From assembly GCA_016928155.1 (NCBI GenBank), contig JAFGLG010000006.1:38374-102373 (forward strand): a stretch of DNA of 64,000 nucleotides. The letters run 5' to 3'. The first letter of the stretch is position 1. Each line of letters opens with the position of its first letter. The notes below the pieces were generated by a model. That model was not told the origin of the DNA. It searched no databases and saw only the letters and a program-made list of their open reading frames with translations. The position numbers were made by a program, and so were the translations under genes. This document shows positions 33,075 through 41,008 of this stretch, piece after piece. Source of the stretch: Candidatus Woesearchaeota archaeon. Its GTDB lineage: Archaea > Nanobdellota > Nanobdellia > Woesearchaeales > JAFGLG01.

Positions 33075-34252
33075 TTTAGTTTCTCCTTGTATTTCCTTGA
33101 TAGGTCTGCCATTATTTCAGCGGCTTTTGAGATCGGGGTGTCATATCCGAAGAGGTGGATGTCATAGCCTTCTTCTTTTGCTGCCTCTTCTAGCATCTCG
33201 AATGCTTCTCTCTTGCATGGACCGTCTCTTCTTATGACAATAGGATAGTTTGGCTTGATCCTCTGTATTGCCTGGAGAAATCCCTTGAGTGTTATGTCGA
33301 TTCTTGTGAAGTTCGCCTTCCCGCCGACCACAAAGCATCCTGTAAGCCCCGGCTTGTCTAGTGTCACTTCAGTCAGCTTCCTCACTTTCTCTCCGCTCGG
33401 GTTTCCGCTGTATTCTGTATAGTTTGCTGGTCTTGCCCCATAGCTGTAGAGTGCATCGACTGCTGTGATGCTCGCCCCCCCGCCAGAAGCCAGCACTGCG
33501 ATGTCACCATCCAGCTCTATGAAGGTCTTTCCGGCAACCCCGCTGTAGTCCTCTTCATCTATCTTCTTTGCTCTCTTCTCTCTTTCTGTCAGCTCTCTGA
33601 AGCCTGTTCTTTTGGGGAATGGGAAATCATGCCTGCCCAATGCTTCATCATCAAGCACTCCTTTCATGTCAGCTGCATATATCTCTCCTTCTGCGGTCAC
33701 GATGAGAGGATTGATCTCGGCAAGGAGCATATCGTTCCCCATGAACACGTCATATAGTTTGATTATGAATTCTGAGAGGTCTTCTTGTATGTTGAGTTGG
33801 CTTGTGATTGTTCCTATGTTTTGGCGATTCACACCCACTGTGGCATCGATGCGGATTATCTTTGCATCATTGTGCTCTACATCGACCCCTCCCTTGTCTG
33901 AGAATATCAATATCGGAGCCCTTATATCGGTGCTGAATGTGAAGCAGGCATAATATTCCTTTATGGCATCCAGTTTCTCGACTGCAAGTATGGCCTGTAT
34001 CTTCTCCCCGAGGATTTGGGCTCCCAGCATCTCACTGGCATATTTCATTGCTTCCTCTTTGTCTGAGGCTGTCTTTATTGCGCCGGCTTTCCCTCTCCCA
34101 CCAGATAATGTTTGCGCTTTGACAACAACAGGATAGTTGAATTCATCCAGTGTTTCATCTGCCTCTTTTATATTATGTATTATCCTGCCGAAAGGCACTT
34201 TGATCCCGGATTTGAAAAGGATAGTCCTTCCTTCATGCTCCATTATTTTCAT
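33071..34252 (-). CDS. Citryl-CoA synthetase beta-like subunit (ATP-citrate lyase module)
   Basis: An ATP-grasp N-domain (VVVKAQTLSGGRGKAG, LLAEINPLIVT) is joined to a CoA-ligase C-domain. Several C-domain blocks match ATP-citrate lyase and not SucC: LASGGGASITAVDAL (ACLY VAGGGASVVYSDT), NYTEYSGNPS (ACLY NYGEYSGAPS), KANFTRIDITLKG (ACLY ANFTNVAATFKG), VIRRDGPCKREAF (ACLY VRRGGPNYQEG) and HLFGYDTPIS (ACLY HVFGTETHMT). It activates citrate with ATP, in a complex with the next gene. A 49-bp gap separates it from the phosphatase gene upstream. Confidence 0.85.
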   Translation of the reverse strand: MKIMEHEGRTILFKSGIKVPFGRIIHNIKEADETLDEFNYPVVVKAQTLSGGRGKAGAIKTASDKEEAMKYASEMLGAQILGEKIQAILAVEKLDAIKEYYACFTFSTDIRAPILIFSDKGGVDVEHNDAKIIRIDATVGVNRQNIGTITSQLNIQEDLSEFIIKLYDVFMGNDMLLAEINPLIVTAEGEIYAADMKGVLDDEALGRHDFPFPKRTGFRELTEREKRAKKIDEEDYSGVAGKTFIELDGDIAVLASGGGASITAVDALYSYGARPANYTEYSGNPSGEKVRKLTEVTLDKPGLTGCFVVGGKANFTRIDITLKGFLQAIQRIKPNYPIVIRRDGPCKREAFEMLEEAAKEEGYDIHLFGYDTPISKAAEIMADLSRKYKEKLK

Positions 34253-34301
34253 CTTTGCACCGCAAGGATGAAAGCAGGAAAATGATTGATTTCCCTTGTC
34301 T

Positions 34302-35099
34302 TCATCTTTTCTCTCCTGTCCTCGCTTTGAATCCTTTTAGCATCTCAAGCAGTTTTTCATGGAACCTGTTGTTTGATGCTATGAAGTTCCATGAGTCCCC
34401 GTCAAAGTCTGTACCGTCGAACTTTGTCACTTTGCCCCCTGCCTCTTCGACAATGACTTTCCCTGCTCCTGTGTCATATGGTGTTATGGAGGCCTTGACT
34501 GATATGTCAAATCTGCCGCATGCCACATATGCCAGCCCGAAGGCGCATGATCCTGTCATCCTGACTTCAGGGCAGTGTTTCCTGAAGAGCTTCATTAGGT
34601 CTATGATGGTTTCATCTCCCTGGTGGATGAAGGATGCTGGTGATGCATACACTGCTTCATTTATGCTCTTGTCTGATACATTGATTCTCATGTCATTGAG
34701 CCATGCCCCTTTTCCTTTTTCTGCATAGAAAAGCTCATCTGTGAATGGCAGGTATATGACGCCGGCAATGAACTTTTTATTCCTGGCCAGCGCGACCGAG
34801 ACCCCGAAGAATGGTATATTGTGGAGATAATTATGCGTCCCGTCCAGTGGGTCTATGTACCAGCAGTATTCAGAGTCATTTTCTGACCTTCCTGCCTCTT
34901 CTGAGAAGAATGAGTGTTCAGGATATATTTTCTTGATTGTCTCCAGGATTATCTTCTCTGCAGCGAGGTCTGCCTCGCTTACAAAAGAGTTGTCCTTCTT
35001 CTTTTCTGAGTGCACTCCGGTTCCGAACTTTTCCATAAGTATGATGCCTGCTTTCAGTGCCGCTGCTTTTGCAGTCTCGAGGAATTCTGGCATCGTCAT
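34302..35099 (-). CDS. Inositol monophosphatase/fructose-1,6-bisphosphatase family enzyme
   Basis: This 265-residue phosphatase has the metal motifs FFSEEAGR and WYIDPLDGTHNY and a C-terminal ITPYDTGAGKVIVEEAGG, where the usual Trp-Asp-x-Ala-Ala-Gly reads YDTGAG. Archaeal members often dephosphorylate fructose-1,6-bisphosphate as well as inositol phosphate. In this gene string an FBPase role makes sense, since it would yield fructose-6-P for GlmS. The start overlaps glmM by 4 bp (ATGA). Confidence 0.9.
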   Translation of the reverse strand: MTMPEFLETAKAAALKAGIILMEKFGTGVHSEKKKDNSFVSEADLAAEKIILETIKKIYPEHSFFSEEAGRSENDSEYCWYIDPLDGTHNYLHNIPFFGVSVALARNKKFIAGVIYLPFTDELFYAEKGKGAWLNDMRINVSDKSINEAVYASPASFIHQGDETIIDLMKLFRKHCPEVRMTGSCAFGLAYVACGRFDISVKASITPYDTGAGKVIVEEAGGKVTKFDGTDFDGDSWNFIASNNRFHEKLLEMLKGFKARTGEKR

Positions 35100-36436
35100 T
35101 CACCTATCTCTTCCTTCACTTTCTTGGCTATGGAATCTGATATTCTCTTCACTTCTGATGGATCCTCTGCTTCCACCATTACCCTTAGCTTGTTCTCTGT
35201 CCCTGAATATCTGAGGAACACTCTCCCGGTCCCGCCGAGACTCTCCTGTGCTTTCTTGGCCTCTTTGTTTGCATCCAGTCTTTCTATTGGTTTCCTCTCT
35301 TTCACCTTTACATTGACTATCACCTGTGGGAGATGTCTCATGACCGAAGCGAGTTCTGATAGTCTCTTGCCTGTCCTTTTCATGATGTCCAGTATGTAGA
35401 GTGATGCGATTATGCCGTCTCCGGTTGTTGCATGATCAAGAAGGATTATGTGCCCGCTCTGCTCTCCCCCTATCCTGTGCTTGCCCCTACGCATCTCTTC
35501 TACGACATACCTGTCTCCGCAGTTTGTCCTGATGACATCGACCCCGATTTTCTTCATTGCTATGTCCAGTCCCATATTGCTGTACTGGGTCGCCACAAGT
35601 GCCCATTTCATCTTGCCTTGCCTCTGCCAATAGTCTGCTATTATGGCCATTATCTTGTCCCCATCAACGGTGTTGCCCTTCTCATCAGACATGATTATCC
35701 TGTCTCCGTCTCCGTCGAGAGCAAGCCCTATGTCTGCCTTCTCTTCGACAACTTTTTTCTGGATGACTTCAGGATGCATTGCCCCGACTTTCTGGTTTAT
35801 GTTCAGCCCGTCTGGCTTGTTCCCCATTGGGATGACCTCTGCCCCGAGCTCAGAGAGTATCAGCGGAGCCACTTTGTATGCTGCTCCGTTTGCGCAGTCC
35901 AGGATTATCTTGATGCCATCCAGTGAGTTGTTCTTTATGCTGGCCTTCGCGAACTCGATATATCTCCCTTGCGCGTCATCTATCCTGGAGGCCTTCCCTA
36001 TCCTGTCTCCGACGACAGATTCGTCTGTGACATCCTTCTCGATCATCATCTCTATTTTCTTTTCCTCATTGTCCGGAAGCTTGAATCCGTCTTTGCCGAA
36101 TATCTTCACCCCATTGTCGTCAGCTGGATTATGTGAGGCGCTTATCACTATGCCGGCATCTGCTGCAAAGCTCTTCGTGAGATGTGCGATCGCAGGTGTC
36201 GGCATTGGCCCGACAAGAAGTACATCTGCTCCCATGGAGCACATGCCTGACACAAGCGCATACTCTATCATGTAGCCTGATAGTCTTGTGTCTTTGCCGA
36301 TGAGTATTCGTGTCTTCTTCCCTTTGTTGGAGAAATGTTTTGCGATTGCCTTGCCGAGCTTTATCATCAGGTCTGGTGTCATAGGGTGTTGGTTTGCCTT
36401 GCCTCTTATCCCGTCTGTTCCGAATAGCTTCATCAT
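35096..36436 (-). CDS. glmM: Phosphoglucosamine mutase-type phosphohexomutase
   Basis: GlmM interconverts glucosamine-6-P and glucosamine-1-P. Visible blocks are KLFGTDGIRG, the phospho-Ser loop VISASHNPADDNG, the metal loop ALDGDGDRI, the sugar-binding GGEQSGHII, and the phosphate-binding RYSGTENKLRVMVE. Length (446 aa) is normal. GlmS and the GlmU-like enzyme in the same string support glucosamine over mannose as substrate. It is the first gene of the string, with a probable TATA near 36540-36550 on the minus strand. Confidence 0.92.
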   Translation of the reverse strand: MMKLFGTDGIRGKANQHPMTPDLMIKLGKAIAKHFSNKGKKTRILIGKDTRLSGYMIEYALVSGMCSMGADVLLVGPMPTPAIAHLTKSFAADAGIVISASHNPADDNGVKIFGKDGFKLPDNEEKKIEMMIEKDVTDESVVGDRIGKASRIDDAQGRYIEFAKASIKNNSLDGIKIILDCANGAAYKVAPLILSELGAEVIPMGNKPDGLNINQKVGAMHPEVIQKKVVEEKADIGLALDGDGDRIIMSDEKGNTVDGDKIMAIIADYWQRQGKMKWALVATQYSNMGLDIAMKKIGVDVIRTNCGDRYVVEEMRRGKHRIGGEQSGHIILLDHATTGDGIIASLYILDIMKRTGKRLSELASVMRHLPQVIVNVKVKERKPIERLDANKEAKKAQESLGGTGRVFLRYSGTENKLRVMVEAEDPSEVKRISDSIAKKVKEEIGE

Positions 36437-36769
36437 GTGCCCTCCATGCTGGGATGAATCATAAAAATCAGATTCTTTGATCTGTCACCCAAAAAAAGAA
36501 AAAAAGAGGTTAATGGGTGTTTCATATTTTGCCGCTCTCGTTTATATATTCTATTAAGAATGTATTGATAATATTATATTTTATTAGCTCTTTTATATCT
36601 TTAAAAAGCTTTATAAGCAGTAATAATGCTCTAAAAGTATTAATAAGACTTTTTTAAGTTTTATAGTGAAAATAGAGCAATTTTTATTATTAAAAAACAT
36701 TATTATTTATAGAATATTATAATAATATTATAAAAAGATTTATAATATTGTTCCTGTTCCTTTTTTGTC
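36437..36769. promoter_or_regulatory. AT-rich divergent control region (glmM string and HTH/S-layer-domain gene)
   Basis: This 333-bp stretch has no plausible gene. It holds a minus-strand TATA for glmM (~36540-36550) and a plus-strand TATTATAAAAAG...TTTATAAT cluster, with a likely TATA near 36738-36746 about 27 nt before the ATG at 36770. Inverted repeats include GCTCTA/TAGAGC (about 36629-36678), a palindrome AATATTAT-A-ATAATATT (36713-36729) and CACCCA/TGGGTG (36486-36519). Confidence 0.6.
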
Positions 36770-37726
36770 ATGAAAGATAGGTCGATGCTTGTCAGGATCA
36801 CAAAAGACGGGATGCTCCATTCAGATTGTGAGATCTTGGAGAATCCCGAATCCATCAAGCTTCTTTCGAATTCTATCAGGCTGAGGATCTTGAAGCTTCT
36901 TGCAGAGACCCCGATGTACCCTGCTGAGCTTGCGCAGAAGCTCAGGATGCATGAGCAGAAGGTCTATTATCATATGAAGCAGATGCTTAATGCTGATCTT
37001 ATTGAGATTGTTGAGAAGAAGGAGATTAGGGGGACGATAGCGAAGAAATTCTTCCCGAAAAGCATGAACTTTGCTGTCTCACTTGGTGGGGAATGGAGCA
37101 GGTTTAAGGGAATGAGGGCCTCTGTTGATAAGAAGCTTGAGGCTTTTCTTGAGCCTTTCATCAGGGATGGTGATTTCAATGCTAAGTTTGTTGTCGGCTG
37201 TCCTGACCCGCATGGTCCTTACAAGGCTGCTGCAAGGGACGGCCATTATGCTGTTGATCTGGCCTTGTTCATGGGCCAGTTCTGCCGTTTCCCCAAGTAT
37301 TTTGCTGTAAAGCTCGATGTCGACGTTAAATCTGAGAGGCAAGAGAAGGATAATCTGATAATTGTCGGAGGCCCCGGCCCCAATCTTGTTTCGCATGAGA
37401 TAAATAATTTCCTGCCTATAAAGTTTGACATCAGGGCGTCGAAGAAGGGATATACTTGTGCTGGCTTGATCTCAGAGGCAGGTGAGCTGATCAGTGAGGA
37501 CACAGCGGGGATAATCGCAAGGATCCCTAATCCGTATTCTCCCAGGCACAGTATCCTGTTCATCGCTGGCTACAGGTATGTGGGTGTGAAGAGTGCTGTG
37601 ATCGGATTCACGAGATTCCATAAGGAGATATTGAGGGGTTTCTCTGGCCAGGACAGCTTTGCTGTTATTGTCAGGGGATTTGACCTTGATGGCGACGGCA
37701 AGATAGATTCTGTAGAATTGGTGTGA
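36770..37726 (+). CDS. ArsR-like HTH protein fused to an S-layer-type domain
   Basis: The N-terminal ~100 residues form a winged helix of the ArsR type: SNSIRLRILKLLAETPMYPAELAQ then EQKVYYHMKQMLNADLIEI. The C-terminal ~180 residues are unrelated to regulators and resemble the C-terminal domain of methanogen/Thermococcales S-layer proteins, with NLIIVGGPGPNLVSHEIN, IARIPNPYSPRHSILFIAG and a final DLDGDGKIDSVEL. There is no transmembrane segment or signal, so an S-layer-like fold seems used inside the cell, perhaps for ligand binding. The start is leaderless-like. Confidence 0.75.
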   Translation: MKDRSMLVRITKDGMLHSDCEILENPESIKLLSNSIRLRILKLLAETPMYPAELAQKLRMHEQKVYYHMKQMLNADLIEIVEKKEIRGTIAKKFFPKSMNFAVSLGGEWSRFKGMRASVDKKLEAFLEPFIRDGDFNAKFVVGCPDPHGPYKAAARDGHYAVDLALFMGQFCRFPKYFAVKLDVDVKSERQEKDNLIIVGGPGPNLVSHEINNFLPIKFDIRASKKGYTCAGLISEAGELISEDTAGIIARIPNPYSPRHSILFIAGYRYVGVKSAVIGFTRFHKEILRGFSGQDSFAVIVRGFDLDGDGKIDSVELV

Positions 37727-37751
37727 ATTGTTTGTTGGGGTTTCAGCAGGT

Positions 37752-38381
37752 TCATCTGAGCTGTGGCATTATCTCATCGAATGCTTCTTGGATTGATTTC
37801 TTTCCGTCCACCTCTATCATCTTGATTCCTTTATTCTTGTAATGCAATATGATAGGTTCTGTATCATTCCTGTATATCTTCAGCCTCTCCCTTATCGCTT
37901 TTTCCTTGTCATCTTCTCTCTGGATGAGATTCCCGCCGCACCTGTCGCAGATTCCTTCTTTTTTCGGCTTCAGGTTTGTTGTGTGGAATATTGCTCCGCA
38001 TTTTGAACAGGTCCTTCTCCCGCCAATCCTCTGGACTGCGAAATCATCGTCCAAAGTCAGCACAATCATGTGGCTCACTTTGGTTATCTTGTCCAGCTCC
38101 TCTGCTTGGAGCTTGTTCCGGGGATACCCGTCAAGTATCCATCCCTTTTTGCAGTCTTCTTTCTCGATTCTCTCTTTGAGCATGCCGACTACAATGGAAT
38201 CTGGCACCAGCTCACCTCTGTTCATGTACTCTTTTGCCTTGGCCCCGAGATCTGTCCCATTTGACAGCGCCTCACGGAACAGGTCTCCTGTAGATATGTG
38301 GGGCACTTCAAGCTTCTTGCTTATCCTGCTGGCTTGTGTCCCTTTTCCTGCGCCTTGCGGCCCCATTATCAGGATCTTCAT
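37752..38381 (-). CDS. adk: Adenylate kinase, bacterial type with zinc LID
   Basis: This enzyme converts AMP + ATP to 2 ADP. Motifs: P-loop GPQGAGKGTQ, the AMP site STGDLFREA, GWILDGYPRN, and a LID with four Cys (CSKCG and CDRCGG) for structural zinc, as in many Gram-positive enzymes. It is the bacterial/eukaryotic type, not the trimeric archaeal AdkA, pointing to old lateral transfer or a lineage trait. It follows the small coiled-coil gene by 7 bp. Confidence 0.96.
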   Translation of the reverse strand: MKILIMGPQGAGKGTQASRISKKLEVPHISTGDLFREALSNGTDLGAKAKEYMNRGELVPDSIVVGMLKERIEKEDCKKGWILDGYPRNKLQAEELDKITKVSHMIVLTLDDDFAVQRIGGRRTCSKCGAIFHTTNLKPKKEGICDRCGGNLIQREDDKEKAIRERLKIYRNDTEPIILHYKNKGIKMIEVDGKKSIQEAFDEIMPQLR

Positions 38382-38388
38382 TGGATTT

Positions 38389-38829
38389 TCACCCGAAATA
38401 TTCCACTTCTTTCTCGACTCTCAGCTCTTTTTTCCATGCATCCTGCAGCTTGTCGACGATCTGCAGCATCTCTCTCTTGAGGTCATTCCATTCTATTGTT
38501 GTTTTCTTTATATATTTTATCTCTTTCTCCTCTGAGGAGTCTATTTCCAGCTTGAGGCCTTCTCTGTGCATTATCTTTAGTTTTCGCATTGTATTGAACA
38601 CCTGTATTTTCTCTTTGTCTGAGAAGAATCTGATTTCATTGAAGCTTGTCACTTTGTTGTCTGGCTGGATTATCTCTGTCACTATCTCAAGGAATTGGTT
38701 TATCTTCTCTAGTATCCTTCCTCTTATGTCCCGCAGGACGAAGTTGGTGACCTCTATCTTGGATATTTCGAATTCATGATCAAGAAATGCATGGTCCAAA
38801 CCATACTTCTGTATTTGTTTCGCGTCCAC
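38389..38829 (-). CDS. Hypothetical helical protein (146 aa)
   Basis: The sequence is mainly helical and charged, with two long amphipathic helices (about 38-58 and 110-140) and a central YIKKTTIEW. There are no transmembrane segments, Cys or known motifs. It lies 7 bp upstream of adk in the same direction and probably shares its transcript. A minus-strand TATA-like ATATAAACC occurs ~40 nt before the ATG. I do not recognise the family. Confidence 0.7.
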   Translation of the reverse strand: MDAKQIQKYGLDHAFLDHEFEISKIEVTNFVLRDIRGRILEKINQFLEIVTEIIQPDNKVTSFNEIRFFSDKEKIQVFNTMRKLKIMHREGLKLEIDSSEEKEIKYIKKTTIEWNDLKREMLQIVDKLQDAWKKELRVEKEVEYFG

Positions 38830-38927
38830 TTTACCACCTCTTTGCTTTGATCCGCCGAATCAGGTTTATATTCTTTTTCTTACCTGTATGAGTGAATCAC
38901 TGCTTTAATCATTGATGAGAGAGAATA

Positions 38928-39028
38928 AGCCCCCGGGGGTATTTGCAACCCCGACCTTCTGATTGCTTCCCAGCAATCATTGATTGGCTGATACAAGTCA
39001 GACGCAATAGCTACTATGCTACGGGGGC
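38928..39028 (-). tRNA. tRNA-Thr (anticodon UGU) with a 28-nt intron
   Basis: On the minus strand the 101-nt gene has acceptor GCCCCCG/CGGGGGC, discriminator U (usual for archaeal tRNA-Thr), anticodon stem TCTGA/TCAGA and anticodon TGT. A 28-nt intron sits at the canonical position 37/38 (genomic 38964-38991). The intron can fold as CAGC(C)AATC/GATTGCTG, giving a bulge-helix-bulge substrate. The T arm is GGGGT/ACCCC with loop TGCAAAT, so position 55 is G rather than the near-universal U. A TATA-like TATTTAAATA (39061-39070) is upstream. Confidence 0.9.
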
Positions 39029-39105
39029 ATAAATGTAGCTGTTTCTGTGAGAAAATTTCCTATTTAAATATCTTTTTATAAAGCCTTTATAAAGACTGAT
39101 ACATA

Positions 39106-39687
39106 TTAATGCCCGTGCTGGGGCCAGAATGCCTCTGTCTCCTCAAGGAAGCCTTTCATGTCAAGATATTGCTTTATCCTCCTATGGAGCTCGTAGGTCT
39201 TCCTGTACAGCTTGAGCTTGTAGCCTTCAAGCTCTTTCTTCAGCAGCCTCTTCTTCACGAAATTGTGCAGGTTGAATGCTTTCAGTATCTTGTTCTTCTC
39301 CCAGTCGCCCTCCGGGTCCATGACGACCCTTGCTGTCAGTTTTATCTCTACCTCGCCTTGCTGGGTCTTGAGCTTCACCCCTTCGTGCATTATCTCTATG
39401 TCTTTCATGAAGAGCACATGATAGTCGACATCCAGCTCAAGCCTGAAGAACTTTGTCTCATCCTTGAATGTCCTCCACCAGATCCACATCTCTTTGTGGC
39501 CCCCTTTTTCTCTGCGCTCAAGCATCAGTTTTTCCATGTATTTCTCAGAACTTGGCTGGTCATAATCCTCTCTTACAAAATCTTCATATAAGAGCCAGAA
39601 TCTTATCATCTGGTAGAGCCCTTTCATGTGGAAGACATCCCTGTACTTCAGGGCGATATCATTCACCACCATGACTTGTTCTGCCAT
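39106..39687 (-). CDS. Conserved-looking hypothetical protein (193 aa)
   Basis: This soluble protein is rich in aromatic and basic residues, with alternating strands and helices: FRLELDVDYHVLFMKDIEI, GEVEIKLTARVVMD, then a helical C-terminus KRLLKKELEGYKLKLYRKTYELHRRIKQYL ending PQHGH. No cofactor motif or transmembrane region is visible. It lies between tRNA-Thr and the divergent ychF gene. I do not recognise it. Confidence 0.72.
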   Translation of the reverse strand: MAEQVMVVNDIALKYRDVFHMKGLYQMIRFWLLYEDFVREDYDQPSSEKYMEKLMLERREKGGHKEMWIWWRTFKDETKFFRLELDVDYHVLFMKDIEIMHEGVKLKTQQGEVEIKLTARVVMDPEGDWEKNKILKAFNLHNFVKKRLLKKELEGYKLKLYRKTYELHRRIKQYLDMKGFLEETEAFWPQHGH

Positions 39688-39814
39688 TTTTGCCTCTTTT
39701 TTCCTCTCTTTTTAAATATTCAGCTTAGAATTTATAAAATTTGTGTAGATTTGGGCAGTTTTCACATGTATAGCTCATAATATTTTTAAAGCACCCTTTT
39801 TACCAGGATATAAA

Positions 39815-41008
39815 ATGATGATTGGCATTGTTGGTAAGGCTAATGTCGGCAAGAGCACTTTCTTCAAGGCCCTCACTCTGGCTGATGTCGAGATAGCGAA
39901 TTATCCTTTTGCTACGATCAAACCGAATCATGGGGTGGGTTTTGTGCGGACCCCTTGTGCAGACAAATTTTTTGGCAGGCAGTGCAATCCGAGGGAGGGC
40001 TATTGCATAGATCATATCCGCTTTGTGCCTGTTGATGTCATTGATGTTGCTGGTCTTGTTCCGGGTGCTCATGAGGGCAAAGGTATGGGCAATCAGTTCC
40101 TTGATGATCTGAGGCAGGCTGATGCCCTGATCCACGTTATTGATGCTTCTGGATCAACAAATGAGAAAGGTGAGTCAATACAGCCCCTTCAGTATGACCC
40201 TGCTGAAGATGTGAAGTTCCTGGAAGTTGAGCTTGATATGTGGTATCTCGGCATCCTGAACAAGGGTTGGGAGAAGTTCGCCAGGACCATCCAGCAGGAG
40301 CATGGCCATGTGCAGAAGGCGCTTGCGAAGCAGCTTTCTGGACTGGGTGTTGATGAGGAGATGATTAAGTCGTCTGTCAGGCTGCTGGATCTTGATCCTG
40401 AGAAGCCTGCTCTGTGGAGTGCTGATCAGCTGAAGTCATTGGCTGTCCGTCTGAGGAAACTGACCAAGCCGATGATTATTGCCTGCAATAAAATCGACAT
40501 CCGGGGGGCATATGATAATTATGAGAGGCTCAGGAAGGGATTCCCTGACTTCATATTTGTTCCTTGCAGTGCTGAATCAGAACTTGCTCTTAAGGAGGCC
40601 AGAAAGCGCAATATGATTGATTATTTGCCGGGCTCTGGCAGTTACATGGTTAAGGGCGGCCTGAATGAGGCGCAGATGAAGGCTCTTGATTTCATCAAGG
40701 TCAATGTTCTTGACAGGTATCATACCACCGGTGTGCAGGATGCACTGGACAAGGCGGTTTTTGGGCTGCTGAAATACCTCCCCATTTTCCCGGGCGGCCT
40801 GAACAAGCTTGAGGATCAGTATGGGAATACCCTGCCTGACTGCTTCCTGATGCCGGATAAATCGACAGCCCTTGACTTCGCTTATCGTCTGCATTCTGAT
40901 TTCGGGGATAATTTCATCAGGGCCATTGATGTCAAGACAAAGAGGGCTGTGGGCAGGGATCATGTCCTGAAGAGCGGTGATGTGATAGAGATCATAAGCG
41001 GGAAATAG
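39815..41008 (+). CDS. ychF: Redox-regulated ATPase YchF, archaeal type
   Basis: This OBG-class P-loop protein prefers ATP in studied homologues and binds ribosomes. Motifs: GIVGKANVGKST, the switch DVAGLVPGAHEGKGMGNQFLDD, ACNKIDIRG, and a C-terminal TGS domain (about 325-397). A helical insertion (about 140-200) distinguishes the archaeal group from bacterial YchF. A TATA-like element near 39780-39790 makes it nearly leaderless at 39815 (ATGATG). The 3' end overlaps the convergent macrodomain gene by 17 bp. Confidence 0.94.
   Translation: MMIGIVGKANVGKSTFFKALTLADVEIANYPFATIKPNHGVGFVRTPCADKFFGRQCNPREGYCIDHIRFVPVDVIDVAGLVPGAHEGKGMGNQFLDDLRQADALIHVIDASGSTNEKGESIQPLQYDPAEDVKFLEVELDMWYLGILNKGWEKFARTIQQEHGHVQKALAKQLSGLGVDEEMIKSSVRLLDLDPEKPALWSADQLKSLAVRLRKLTKPMIIACNKIDIRGAYDNYERLRKGFPDFIFVPCSAESELALKEARKRNMIDYLPGSGSYMVKGGLNEAQMKALDFIKVNVLDRYHTTGVQDALDKAVFGLLKYLPIFPGGLNKLEDQYGNTLPDCFLMPDKSTALDFAYRLHSDFGDNFIRAIDVKTKRAVGRDHVLKSGDVIEIISGK

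Noticed and set aside
32175..34252. Succinyl-CoA synthetase (SucC/SucD) for the TCA cycle
   Set aside because: General fold fits, but the diagnostic blocks match ATP-citrate lyase/citryl-CoA synthetase and a citryl-CoA lyase gene follows directly. Substrate still needs a test.
36530..36769. Replication origin in the very AT-rich gap
   Set aside because: There is no adjacent initiator gene and no origin recognition box; the low GC is explained by two divergent promoters.
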